Part shown: piece by piece, positions 1 to 14,731 of the stretch
Layout: every line of letters begins with the position of its first letter
Numbering within the stretch: position 1 is the first letter of the stretch
Assembly (NCBI RefSeq): GCF_023973825.1
Contig: NC_090127.1
Coordinates: 1,398,001-1,462,000, forward strand
DNA: 64,000 nucleotides
Direction of reading: 5' to 3'
Source: Plasmodium brasilianum
Lineage: Eukaryota > Apicomplexa > Aconoidasida > Haemosporida > Plasmodiidae
Notes under the pieces: model-generated
What the model saw: only the letters and a program-made list of their open reading frames with translations
Database searches by the model: none
Told to the model about the DNA's origin: nothing
Made by a program: the position numbers and the translations under genes

Positions 1-780
1 ATATATATATTCATACATACATGTATGGATATATGCATAAATATACATTTTTTTTTTTCACCTTTTTTATTTAATTTAAAAAAAATATAAAAAAAAACAT
101 CAGATAACCAAGTAGTTTCCAATGCATATATGAACGAATAAATCAGTACATTCAGAAGTTGCAATTTAAGCATAAGTTCTTAGAAATTTTTGTTTACATA
201 TTGTAATTTTGTTGTATTTATTTACTACATATATTTATATATTTTTTTTTTATAAGGCTTTTCTTATGTAATTAAGTAAGATAACACTAATTGTGTTAAC
301 AATATTGTAAATACAAATTAATTGTCCTAGGCGTAATCTTGCTTTACTGTATTTTTTTTTTTTTTTTTTTTTTGAGAATACATATATATATTGAAAAGTA
401 CACATATGGAAAAGTGCTTATTTATAAATAACTACATTTGTATACACTTATAATATATACCTATATATATACATATATGTATATAAATGTAAATAAGTAC
501 ATATACTCATGAATTTAAACACGTACATGCTTATTTAAATACATACATATGCATGTTTGTATGTAGATTATATATGCACAAGTGTTGAGTTGTGTATTTT
601 ATTTTTTTTTTTTTATTCTCTATATTAAGCAGCTGCTTTGTTATGTTTTATTTTTTACATCCAAATATTAGTTCAAGATTTTATGATTTATAGATATAAT
701 ATAGAAAAAAAAAAATAATAAAATAAAATACTATTAAATACGATTTGGTGAAATTCACATGTTTCATTATAAAATTTGAA
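1..780. other. Intergenic, 5' flank of the JmjC gene
   Basis: No coding exon is supported. The stretch is AT-rich with long poly-T runs (for example around 352-373) and alternating AT tracts. It presumably contains the promoter and 5' UTR of the downstream demethylase gene. The long antisense frame at 681-1178 is composition-driven and overlaps real coding sequence on the other strand. Confidence 0.6.
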
Positions 781-3700
781 ATGGATATACATGACAAAAA
801 TATGAGAAAAAGAAGGCGAAACCCCCAGTACATAATATCATTATGTAAGAAAGAAGAAAATGTTAATATTTCAGATAGATATAAGAAAAATAAAATAACT
901 GTTGAACATGATGATAATAATATAGTAAACAAGAAAAGTGAATACCATATGAAAAAAGAATATGATACAAGGAATAAATGTGCTTTAAAGACTAAAGCTA
1001 CAGATGATAAAACGAACGAATTAGAAAATTCAATAAACCATAATTCTAAATTAGATAATTTTAAATTAGAAAAGGAAGATAAAATAGAAATAGAAAAAAT
1101 TAGTTTTGAAGATATGAAAGAAAAACTTATAAACGAAAAAGTTATTAAAAAAAAATGTGATATAATATATAATACCATAAATTCACAAAGTAAAATAACA
1201 AAATCAGAAAATGGAAAATTAAATTATTTGGAAAATAAGGATAACATAATAAATGAACGATTTAATAAAAGCGTATCTTTATCAGAACATGATATATACA
1301 AAAATATAGAGCAGATACCTGTAATACATACCACAATGGAAGAATTATCAAACCCTATTTTATTTTTTGAAAAATATAACTCTATTGGATTAAAATATGG
1401 AGCTGTGAAAGTGAAACCTCCTAAATTTTTTAAACCACAATTTAATCCTTATTATTTAAATATGAAATTTAATATAAGAAAACAAAAAATTAATGAATTA
1501 AAATATGGAAAAGAATTTGATCATCCCGAGGAATATTGGTCCTTATATGAAGTGTATAAATATAATGAAATGCTTGAAGTTTTGCATCTACCAAAACATC
1601 AAACTGGTTTAGAATATGTTGAAAGGAAATATTGGAATATAATTAATAATGAAAAAGAGGAAATAGTGTCAATATATGGTGCCGATTTACCTGTATCCAA
1701 AAACCATCCTACGTGCCTTTTTCAGAACAGTCTCAAAATTGAAAAATTAAAAAAAAATAAAAGTAGAAGTTGTGATAGTAATTCCATTAGTAACAGTGTC
1801 AATAAACCACAAATGGAAATGAGTACTGGTTACGCAAAAGGTTCAGATAATATCAAACATGATAGTGGATATAAGAGGGGAATACCTGGTGACGTAGGAA
1901 ATAATATGTCACCTTGTGATAATCGTAAAATGAACAATTATAACAGTGTTTCATATTTATACCCCTATAATAATAATAATATAAATAATAACGGTAACTT
2001 ATGTAATAATAGTATTATAATTAAAGAAGAGATAGGGAATAAAGGTAGAAACGAAATAATAGATGTAATAAACATTTCTGATGATGAAAATTTAAAAATC
2101 CAAAGTAGATACAGTTTAAGTAAGAGAATGCATGCACAAAATCAGGGTATGAAACTTGCTAACTGTGTTAACGATAGTAATAATAGTGTATGTACGCATA
2201 GCACTTTAGGCTATAGCAATAACAATAATTATAGAAATAGTAATAGTAATAGCAATAATAACTGCAATAGTAATAGCATTAGTAATTGCCATGGTAACTG
2301 CATTAGTAATTGCAATGGTAATAGCATTAGTAATTGCAATTGTAGGAGTGCTAGTAATTGCAATAGTAGGAGTACTAGTAATTGCAATAGCAGGAGTACT
2401 AGTAATTGCAATAGTAGGAGTACTAATAATTGCAATAGCGATACTATCAATAGTAATAGAGATAATAGTGAATATAGTAATAGTTATTTAAGGGATAAAT
2501 ATGTGAAGAAAAAAGTGAACCCCTTTTTAAAACAAAAAAAAGAAAAATACTATTTAGAAATAAATAATATAATTAACGGAATTAGTGAAAATTTAAATAT
2601 AAAATCTTTACCTTTTATAAAAGGTTCTATGTTAAAAAATGTAGATATCTCTATTGAAGGAGTCAATATACCGTGGTTATACGTTGGAACCCTTTTTTCC
2701 TCCTTCTGCTGGCACACGGAAGATAATTATTTTGCATCAATAAATTATCAGCATTGGGGCAAACCAAAAATATGGTATGTTATACCCCCTCGCTATAGTG
2801 ACAAAGTGGAAGATGTAATTTACGAATATTTGAAAGAAAATAGCAAAAGAAAAAAGAAAAAAAAAAAAAAGGTAAAAAATAAGAAAAAACAAGCTAAAAA
2901 TGTTATTCCAGAAGAATTAAAAAGGAAACTAAAAGAAAGGGCATCTACTACTACTTTTAGTGCTACACCTTGCATGAAAAATTACAAAAGGGTTAAAAAT
3001 ATGCATTTTACAAAAAATAGCGCAAAATTCAGCTCAACTAGTGCTAGCAGCGGTGCTAGTAGCGCTAGCAGTACTAGAAGTAGTAGTAGCACTAGTACTA
3101 CTAAATTAATTCAGGAAAATTGTCATTTCTTGGATGTAGATATAAATGATGTTGATTTATTATATAGAAAATCTTGTATAAACTACAAAATTATAGATAA
3201 AAAACAAATACATTTTAAAAAGGAGAATAACAAAAATAAAATTTATAAATTAACTATACAAGTGCCAATTGAGGTTTTTTTAAAAAATAATATCCCTGTG
3301 TTTAAAAATATTCAAACAAAAAATGAATTTATTTTTTTATGGCCAAAAACATTTCATGGAGGCTTTAATTCAGGTTATAATTGTAATGAAGCTTGTAATA
3401 TAGCTCCAACTTTTTGGCTATTTTATGGATTACAATCGTATTATAACTATAAATATTTCCGCAATACCTGTATATCCATACACTTCATTTTATTTTCTAA
3501 TATATTGCATTATCAAGAATATACCTTTAGTCAACTGAAGCATATAATATATACTCTACGATATATACTAACGGATGAGTATAAATTTTTCAAAGATAGC
3601 AAAACAATATTTGTAGATTTTACATTAAATAGGGATGCCCTTTTAAATAACAAACTTATGAACTATTCAAAGCATATATCGCTCGATCTTACCAAAATGT

Positions 3701-5863
3701 ATACAAATTTTGAATGCCAAAAGAATAAGCATTTCTTTTTTGAAAATATAAAAAGCAAGCTGGAATTTTTTTATAAAGATTGTGATGCCTGTAACTCACC
3801 AACCTTTAATAGTAAGAAAACATAATATTTATATATTTTTATGTTTAAAAAATTATATATATAAAATATATACATGCATTATATATATGCATTATATATA
3901 TGATGTACATGCATATATATTATATATATGCATATATATATATATATATACATAGCCAGATATATATATATACATAGCCAGATATATATATATACATAGC
4001 CAGATATATATTTATATAATTAGTAATAAATAATATATAAAAAATTGAAAAAAAAAAAAAAAAGTAATATAAAATGGAGATTAAAAACAATAATTAAAAA
4101 AAATCGAAGCTAAAGAATAAAAAAAAAGAACAGAAAAATAAGGATAAGAAGTAGAAAAATTAAATATAATAATATCGAACAAATATATGTTAAATGCAAA
4201 ATAATAACAAAAATGAGAATTAGAGCACAATCAAAATTAAAATAACACTATAAATTATATGAACAATAATAATAATATATGGCACTATATAGCTATCTAA
4301 ATATATAAAATATTTTTTATTTATGATTATCTATATTGTAACCTTTTCAATTTCGCAGGTTCAATTATATGCCCACATTCAAATGACATTTTATGCATTC
4401 ACTGTTCTGATGAGCACAGTTGCAACTGTAAATTTAAGTACGTATTAAAAAAAAATTTAAAGCTTAATATATAAAATTACATGCAAAACCGTTAATATTT
4501 TATATATAATATATACATATGCTATAGATATTTTTTTATATATGCATGTATGCAATGAAATATGAATATATTATATATATATATATTTTTATTTATATAT
4601 ATTAGAGTTGCCTTAAAAAGATATACCCTTTTAGAAATGATGAAATTATTAACCCTTTTAATCCACTATGCCAATAAAATAGTAAGTAATTCATAAAAAT
4701 TTATTTGTTTGTTAAACGTGAATAAAATTAATTCAGTGTATGAAATTTTTTTATTTAGTTCTTAGTTCCTTTTATTTTTTATATCTGCATAATATTTGTA
4801 TATACCATATATGAATTTTTTCTTATAAATTTCAATATCTTATTGTAATTTTTTTTTATATATATTTATTATTATTCGTTTCAAGTATGATTATACTTGT
4901 TAGTAAGTTCTCTAATATATGCTATTAATTAGTTTGTAATGTTCCAGGTGTTAGTTTTTCATATGTTGTGTGTTCAGCATATGAAAGTAGTTAGTTTACA
5001 GCATTTTCCACTTGTACTAGTACAGATTGTTCATTGTTTTTTCGTAATTCACCACTTTTTAGCAATTTTTATGTATGTTTGCATCATATTTTTTATGTTA
5101 CATATATATATTTGTCTCGTGTATTTTTAGTGTTTCTATATTATTTCGTAGTATTTTACTTATTGGGCATTTTGTTTGTGCAAGGTTAATGTAGTTTTTT
5201 CCTACTTCCTTATCAACTTTTTTGTGGATTTTTACAATTTTTTCATGGTGATTAGCATATTTTTAGATTTTTATTTATTATTTTTTTTTTGTCCCTTATT
5301 TTCCATTTTTTTTTTGTGTTATATATATTTTCCTTTTTGTTACTGTTATTAATAACTAATTTGTGACTAGTAATATCTCTCTTAAATTTTTTTCTAGTTC
5401 ATGTATGTGATAATATATAATACTTTTTTTTATTGCCCATATGCATTTTTATAGTATTATTTCTACATTATGAATTTTTTTCGACATTTAGAAAACGAGT
5501 AATGAAAGGGACATAGAATTCGATGATATACCGGATTATAACTCCTTAAAAATTTTTGAAGATAAAAATTCTATTAAACTATATAATATGATTCGTGAGA
5601 CCAAAAAATCAGAAGTGGAAAAAAGATCTAAGTCAACGAATTATATTGACTTGGAAAATTATTGCTTAGAAAGAATAAACAACGTTGGTAATGAGAAAAG
5701 GCCAAGGGATAAAATGAAAAAAGAGAAAAACTTTGTTTTAGAAGATTATTACACAAGTTCAAATCATTTTAAAACAAAATTAACCCTAAAATATTTTCTT
5801 CTAACGTACGAGGAAGAAATGGAAGACAATCCTTTGAAAATTCTGCCTAAAATCATTGCTTAA
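781..5863 (+). CDS. JmjC1: JmjN-JmjC-C5HC2 histone lysine demethylase (JmjC1-like), 4 exons
   Basis: Predicted Fe(II)/2-oxoglutarate histone lysine demethylase acting in the nucleus. Exons: 781-3811, 4359-4437, 4606-4681, 5492-5863, giving about 1185 residues; all junctions are GT-AG and keep frame. JmjN lies near residues 179-220. JmjC starts near 625, with Fe ligands His645 and Glu647 (CWHTED) and His859 (FHGGFN), and cofactor residues Asn655 and Lys663 in the positions of KDM4A Asn198 and Lys206. A 190-residue Lys/Ser-rich insert splits the JmjC fold. The C5HC2 zinc finger is built across exons 1-3 (CDAC, then CPH, CIHC, CNC, then KRYTLLEMM, which matches the RYTLDELPVM of JARID1 proteins). 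The layout is therefore KDM5-like without ARID or PHD. The first in-frame ATG is 781; a TTG lies upstream. Residues about 493-557 form a Cys-bearing Asn/Ser repeat. The demethylase call is firm; the exon 4 tail is unique. Confidence 0.85.
2257..2450 (+). repeat. Coding 24-bp repeat (SNCNSRST-like) in the JmjC gene
   Basis: Degenerate tandem units, the clearest four being 2329-2352, 2353-2376, 2377-2400 and 2401-2424. Each encodes an eight-residue Ser-Asn-Cys-Asn-Ser-Arg-Ser-Thr type unit. Flanking units are diverged (SNCHGNCI, SNCNGNSI). The repeat lies between JmjN and JmjC, outside both domains. Confidence 0.85.
3951..4010. repeat. 22-bp tandem repeat in JmjC intron 1
   Basis: Three copies of a 22-bp unit, catagccaga followed by an AT tract, begin at 3951, 3973 and 3995 inside the 547-bp first intron. 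It is non-coding. Confidence 0.8.
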
Positions 5864-7227
5864 AACTATCTTCTATTATTTATATATATATATTTATATA
5901 TAATATTATGAAGATACAATTATTATAATATGTAAATAGATGAAAAAAGGAATGTTTATGTAATTTTATTATTTTCTTTGCATTTGCTATATAAAATAAG
6001 GAATATTTTCTTTAAATACTCTATAATGATTTATTAAAGTGTAATGTGTTCAACCATTTTTACTATTTTTCTTACTTACACATTATAATAATACTAGTTT
6101 ATTTCTTTCTATTTTTTTTTTTTTTTGTATAAAACTGTCCATAGTTTTTAAACTATTTCCCTTTTTTTTGGTTTTCAGATAATCATTAAAACTATATGTT
6201 TTATTTTTTTTTTTAAAATAACATTTTTAATGTTATATTATTGTTTTATTGTTTTATTTTTTTTTTTTTCTTATTATGTTATTATATTAAAAAAAAAGTT
6301 TATTTGTTCTTATTTTTCATTTATTTATAACATAATTTTTTTACGTTAATTTCATATTTATTGTTTTAATTAATAAATTTTTTGTTATAAAAAATAAATA
6401 ACTTTTATTTTTATGTTTAATTAAATGTATTATATGTTATCAATTTTTAAATAGTATTCATATTTCTGTATTACAGAAAAAATATGTAAAAATATAATTA
6501 ATTTGTGATAAGTATGTAGATAATTGCTATAATTTTTTATAATAAATAAAAAAATTATAATTATCGAGACACTCAGAACTTGTTTATTATTGCGTATGTA
6601 TTTTTTTTTTTTTTTTTTTTTTTGAGCGAATAATAATAACGACATACCGATTCTGTAAGCAGCTTGTACTCTTTTTTCTTTTTCTTTTTTTTTTTATTTA
6701 TATATTAAATAATCCTTATTTTGAATATATGGTGCATTAAGGGCTTTATATGAAATGAGAGTAGTTATATATAAATGAAATTAAATAATTTAATATTATG
6801 AACACAAATATAAAAATTATGATATTACAATGTATGTGGAAAAATATGAAGAAAGCATAAAATAATAATATAGCATCTCTATATGTTTAATATCATATCG
6901 CAATTTAATATTGAAAAAATAAAAAAATATGTAGAATACTAACCGTGAATATCTTAAATATGTTTTCATGTCGTGTGGATTGTGTTTACGAACTTTGCTA
7001 TATGTATTAATAGATAAATGTTTATATTCAAATTTTTGCATGCACAATTATTTTTTTAAACATGTACAGTAATAATTTTAATTGTTTCATATTTTTATGT
7101 TATGAAAATTATTTTTATATATTTTTACATAGTTAATGCATGTGCATTCAATGACATGAATTGATAAAAGATAAAAAACAAAGAAAATATAAATAAAATA
7201 TTTAGATGAATACATAGTACTAAAAAA
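5864..7227. other. Intergenic, JmjC to CDC16-like gene
   Basis: AT-rich DNA with many poly-T and poly-A runs, including a T run near 6600-6623. I see no exon, RNA gene or repeat of note. It should hold the terminator of the upstream gene and the promoter of the downstream gene. Confidence 0.55.
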
Positions 7228-10200
7228 ATGATTAAGGAAAACAATGAAGAGCAAAGTGGAAAATATGAAAAGAAAAACACTGACAATGAATTTTATACAC
7301 CCAAATCAAGCTTATCCATTGAAAGCATAAGTAGTGATATAGCTTTTAAAAACTTATATAAGTATGTTTATAGGAATGTTAGAGACGACTGTATAAATAA
7401 AAAAAAGTACCACATAAAAAATAGAATAACGTCTGAAAAAAAAAAGAATAAATTTTCCAAGGATCATTATAAGGGACAACCTATACTAAACTATGTAAAA
7501 AAAACGAAGAGATTAAGTAATATGTCTTTTTTGAAAAATGATGTTAAAGAAGGTATAAATAAGAAGCATGCTGCAGTTTCAAATGAAAGTTCTACTAGGA
7601 AGTTTAATGAGAAGGCAGTTACCATAAAAAGGAATGAATATGCAAAAAAAAGACCATTTTCTGAAAGTGCAACAAACATTTTAAGATTCTTTAAAAATAT
7701 GGATATAAATCAAAAAGGAAAGGAATTACGTACTAACAATAACAGTAACAATAACAATAACAGTAACAATAACAATAACAGTAACAATAACAGTAACAAT
7801 AACAATAACAGTAACAATAACAGTAACAATAACAATAACAGTAACAATAACAGTAACATTAGTGGTCATAGAAACATTATTACGAAGGAAGGCCATTTAA
7901 TATGTAATGATCTCAGCAATTTATTATATAATGAACAAAACAATGTGTTACGTAGTGAACAAAGTAGTATAGTATATAATGATAAAAATATGATTACATG
8001 TGATGATCGAAAAATGACTGAATATATTAATTTCGAAAAGAATTTCTATTCAGTTATAGGGGGGTGCTATAAAAGGGTGAGAAGTGAAAATTACGAAAGA
8101 AATATATCGTATGAAGAAAAAGTTGTACTAGAATATCAGCAGAAACATGACGAATGCGAGAAATATTATGAATATTTGGAAATTATATATTTATATTGTA
8201 AAAAGTATTTTTTATATGATAAAATGGAATTCGTTAGTAATTATTTATTTTACAAGAAGAAGAACCTAAGAAACTTAATTTTTTTAATTGACGCACTATT
8301 CCTAAAAAAGAAGTACGTTGAGCTGTTATCCATACTAAGAAGTAATAAACATTTGTGGATTTTTTCTTGCAAAAAAGGGAGGAAAAAAACAAAAGGAACA
8401 AACAGTAGAAATAAGAGAGCATTCAACAAGAGAAGAACACCAATGAGAAAAATCATTCGCACATGTAATGGTAGAAGGAGGAGCAATAAGTGTGAAGGAA
8501 AAAACGACAAATTGCTGATATGCCATAACCCTTGCTATGACCAGATATATCGCAGAAACCTTAGTGATAAGTGTACTGTTGGCAGTGTTTTCAACAATAT
8601 CAACCAAAATGAAATGTCTTTATGTGAAAAATTATCAAGGAATATGAAAAATAAAAATTGTAAAAATAACGAAATTACAGAATTCCATAAATTAAAGGAA
8701 AAGGCTCCAATAACAGGAGACACAAATTCCTACAATATAGATTTGAGTACAAGCTATAAAGAGGCTCCAAACGCAATCATTCAGTTAAAAAAGCACATGA
8801 AAAAGGATATAAAATATAAAAGGAATGCTTCCAAAAAAATTTATTGTATAAATTACATTGCTTTTGTAAAAATATTGTCTTTAGTCAAAATGAAAAATAA
8901 AAATTGTTTAAATAAGTGCATAAAATTTATAAATAAAATAGATAAAAAATGCGTTTTAAATAAAAATGCTCACTATTTGTTACAAATAATTATATATATA
9001 TATGAACTGAAAGGCTTATATAATAACGCTTTAAGATATTCGATATTATTATTTTTGAACTGCCCATCCAATCCACAAATTATTCTTAAGCTCTTTAGTT
9101 TTTCTGTACTATGTTTAAAAGACGAAATTCGATTAATTCTGCTAGCTAAATACCATAAGAAAATTGCTTGGTTAAAATATTTTCTCTTTTTTATTTTATA
9201 CTCGGTTAATTACCAATTTCAAAATAAAAAGCTTTTTAATAACTTCCTTTTTCTTATTGAAAATGTAACGAAAAATAACAAGAAAAAGAAAAATATATAT
9301 ATATCCAGAAGAACTAAAAATAATGAATGCCCTCACCAAGATAGGGTATATATAAACGATGATAGCTCCGAAAATTGCTATAATAGATTAGAAAATAAAA
9401 AAGATGATATGAAAAAGGAAATATCAATTATTAATAACTTAGTCTATGAACAAAATATCAAAGAACATAAGATCTCAAGTAGCGAAGCATTCGAAAGGAA
9501 CGATAAAAATAAATATAATGAGAAGAGTATGAGGAACAACTGCAAAGAAAAGAGTGAAAGCAACCTATATAAGGAAGGGAGGAATAAGAGGGAATGTATC
9601 GAAAGTTGTGAAGGGAGAGAAAAAAGAGGAAAGGATTATTTGGAGATATCATCTTTTTTGATATATTCCCGTATTAGATTTCACTTAGATAAAAATAAGG
9701 AAAATTCTAATGTATATATTTATAAGAAAATTATATTGTATAGTTCTTTGTATAACATAGTAACATTGTATGATGTTTATAACTATATTAGAAAAAATAA
9801 ATTATCAAAACATTTTCCAAAATTTTTCTTATATTCCAAATTATTTATAATGATAAATATTAAAAAAAGTTTTTATGAAAGAAATTATATAATGTGTTAT
9901 AGTCTAAGCAAATTGTTATTAATGGAACATATGTATGATTCTTTCACAATAACATTTTTTGTAAATTCTTCTTATTTATTAAATAAAATAAGCTGCATTA
10001 AAAATCTAGCTGTTGAATTAAGAAGAAATAAAAAATATATCTATTATTTATTCTGCAATGCAGCTTTATTACTACATTTTAGGCAAGTCGAAAGATCTAT
10101 ACAAATATATAAATATATAGTTGATTCTTATAAAAATATTTTTTCTGATTTATATCTTTATTCCTTGTTTAATTTAATATACTCACTTCAGATAACACAA

Positions 10201-11465
10201 AAAGCTCATCAAATTATTTTTCTTTGTAAAAATTTAAATAAGTTATTTTTTCATAATATCCATGTGTATATTTTACTATCGTATTATTACTTTTTAAATG
10301 TTATACCCACTAAATCTTATTCTTCCCTCATAAGAGCTTATAACATATATAATTATCACCCTCACATATTTTATGTTCTCTCCTATCTAGCATTATCACT
10401 TAAAAAGTATGCATAAAAAGGGGTTATATATATATATATTTATTATAGGCAACAAATATATATATTTTTAAAAAATATATATATATTATATTTGTCACTG
10501 TATGCATAAATAAATGTAGTGCACTATTTAAATTAATAATAGTATAAGGCAATAAATAAAAATGTTGAACAAAAAATGATATGTTACTGTTTTCATGTAC
10601 AGGAGCAAACTCCTTTTTATATATGCATATGATTAAATCTCTTTTTTATGTAAAACAAATATCAATGTTTTATAAGAATTAATTTTTTTTCCAGATAATA
10701 AATACAAAAATAATATCTTATTTATGTGCATTATAGTTAAATAGAACTAGAAAGATTAAAGAATAAAAAAAATAAAATAAAATAAAATAAGAGAAGAAAA
10801 TGAAAATGAAAAAATTGAAAAAAATTATACCTTTTGAATTAGCTTTATATTTTTTTCCGTTTTTCTATATATTTACAATTATATTTTTTAGGTATAAAGA
10901 ATATGTTGCTTTTAGCGAATTATCTCTTTATTTCAGTTTAAAAAATCGAACACTGCGGAATTATATTTTTACAAAAATTTATAAAAGTCAGCTTAAATAT
11001 GTACCCACTTACTTGTTATATTACAATTTTAAAAGGATGAACACATACGATATGAAAAATAGTATTACAAATTTAGGTAATTTCATATTTTATGAATACT
11101 TTGAAAATCTAATAAAATCATATGTAATTTCTTACTTTTTTTCTGGTAAGAGGTATAACATAATAAAAGAAAAAATTAGTAAAATGCGTGTAAATACTAA
11201 TATTATTTCAAATTTTTACTTATTTAATTTTTTGACATTAAAAATGTATTTTATATATTCAAAAGAATATATAAATATGTGCTTATACATGTGTATATGT
11301 GTTTTTAATTCTACATCTAAAAAAAATATATGTTTTTATATTTCACTAAAAAATTAAAAAAATATTTTTTTTAAGGAAAAAGTTGAATTTCCTTATTTTA
11401 AGTGAAAATTTATGCATAATTGCATTAAATTTTTTTTCTAAGGATATAAAGCTATTGCACCGTAA
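7228..11465 (+). CDS. TPR-type protein, candidate divergent APC/C subunit 6 (CDC16), 3 exons
   Basis: Likely a scaffold TPR subunit of the anaphase-promoting complex; this is an inference. Exons 7228-10406, 10892-11145 and 11443-11465 give about 1151 residues. The exon 1/2 junction is well supported: read through, the frame stops at 10414, but splicing joins LALSLKK to YKEYVAFSELSL, completing a TPR hairpin that resembles the LKKYAEAL repeat of CDC16. Residues about 312-370 (DKMEFVSNYLF, then ALFLKKKYVELLSIL) resemble the CDC16 N-terminal repeat (SALFWADK, then CLYLTKQYHRALHLL). Residues near 887 (NYIMCYSLSKLLLMEHMYDS) resemble CDC16 DFKMCYKL followed by an acidic-aromatic turn. The N-terminal 300 residues are low complexity with an Asn/Ser tract. 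The last exon is uncertain: an acceptor at 11375 would instead end the protein at 11386, and retention of intron 2 would end it at 11357. The TPR nature is moderately sure, the CDC16 identity less so. Confidence 0.55.
7735..7857 (+). repeat. Asn/Ser-coding tandem tract
   Basis: Alternating AAC, AAT and AGT codons in interleaved 12- and 18-bp units encode runs of three or five Asn separated by Ser. The tract lies in the low-complexity N-terminal part of the CDC16-like protein. Confidence 0.85.
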
Positions 11466-12565
11466 ATAAAAATAAAATTGTATAGAAGTAATGATAAATA
11501 CATTCTAGAAATAACAACGAAATACATATATGTTTTTTTTTTATTAATTATTTCCAATACTCAGTTTTAAAATATATTGCTAATATTAAAAGGTCTCTGA
11601 AGAAAATGCAGTTATGCATAAAAAATAATTTTTATTAAAAGGTAAACAGCTGCTATTCTCTTTTTTAAAATATTTCAAACATGTACATGCTTTAATATAT
11701 GTAGTATATATATGTAGAAATCATATATTTTTTTTTTAAATATATATAATTTGTTCAAAATAATTCAATATATTTTATTAAATATATAGTATGTCTTAAA
11801 ATTATACTGTATTTTTCATAGTTATATACTATTTACTTTATTCTCCATAATATAAATTTTGCACCGATATTTTTTTAAAATAAAGTGCACTAGTAAAGTT
11901 TATGTGTAAAATAGGATAATTATTAGCAATTTTTTATTTTTCTTGCATATTTGAAATAACTATAATTCAAATAAACAAATATAGATTTACATACACTTTC
12001 TATTATTACTGTAATCAATATAATGGATAAAAGGACATGATATACGGTTTCTTGTATATAATAATTATTCTAGTAATTTCTGATAATATATAGCAAGATT
12101 AACATTAATTCTTGTATAGATGTATAGAGGTAAGTTCAAAGTTCATTAAAAAAAAATTGGCAAGTTAAAAACAGAATTTCTTCAGAAAATTTTTTTTTAT
12201 TAGAGGACATGAAGTGTTTAAATTATCTTTAGATGTGTTAAATTTTTTTATTTGATTAAATTTATATAAAGAAAAAATTTAGTTTTCTTTCACTTTTTTG
12301 CAATATATAAAAAGTAAGGTCATGTTATATATATTTAAATACTTCAATGCTTTTAAAAGAACATTTTAACGTTCATTATAATTGAGTACTCACTGTGACA
12401 ATATACCATTGAATTGTGTATATTTACGTATATATATTTATATATATATTCATATGAACGCAAGATTACACAAGTATAATTACAGGCTCATGCGCAGAAA
12501 GTGCATGAGCTACTCATTACTCTACATTATTCGAACTTTGTTTATCCATTTCATTTTTGTTAATT
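11466..12565. other. Intergenic, CDC16-like gene to RuvB-like gene
   Basis: No coding exon is supported. It is AT-rich apart from a GC-containing hairpin at 12485-12511, listed separately, just upstream of the RuvB-like start. The ORF at 12382-12579 uses AT-tract codons and overlaps the real start in another frame, so I do not call it. Confidence 0.5.
12485..12511 (+). promoter_or_regulatory. Perfect inverted repeat / hairpin in the RuvB-like 5' leader
   Basis: GGCTCATGCGC and GTGCATGAGCT pair over 11 bp (nine Watson-Crick pairs plus two G-U pairs) around the five-base loop AGAAA. It lies 54 bases upstream of the ATG at 12566. The GC-bearing palindrome stands out in an otherwise AT-only leader. 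A regulatory role is inferred only. Confidence 0.5.

Positions 12566-14731
<2,166 letters not shown>

Noticed and set aside
2229..2491. Leu- or Val/Ile-rich repeat proteins in other frames
   Set aside because: They are shadows of the 24-bp coding repeat of the JmjC gene.
5588..5863. Separate 91-residue gene
   Set aside because: It is the in-frame end of exon 4 of the JmjC gene; the open frame extends upstream to an acceptor at 5491 and the phase fits.
10800..11357. Separate 185-residue membrane protein gene
   Set aside because: A strong acceptor at 10891 splices the middle of this frame onto the CDC16-like exon 1. The hydrophobic N-terminus is intron sequence, and a GTAAGA donor at 11146 cuts off the AT-rich C-terminus.
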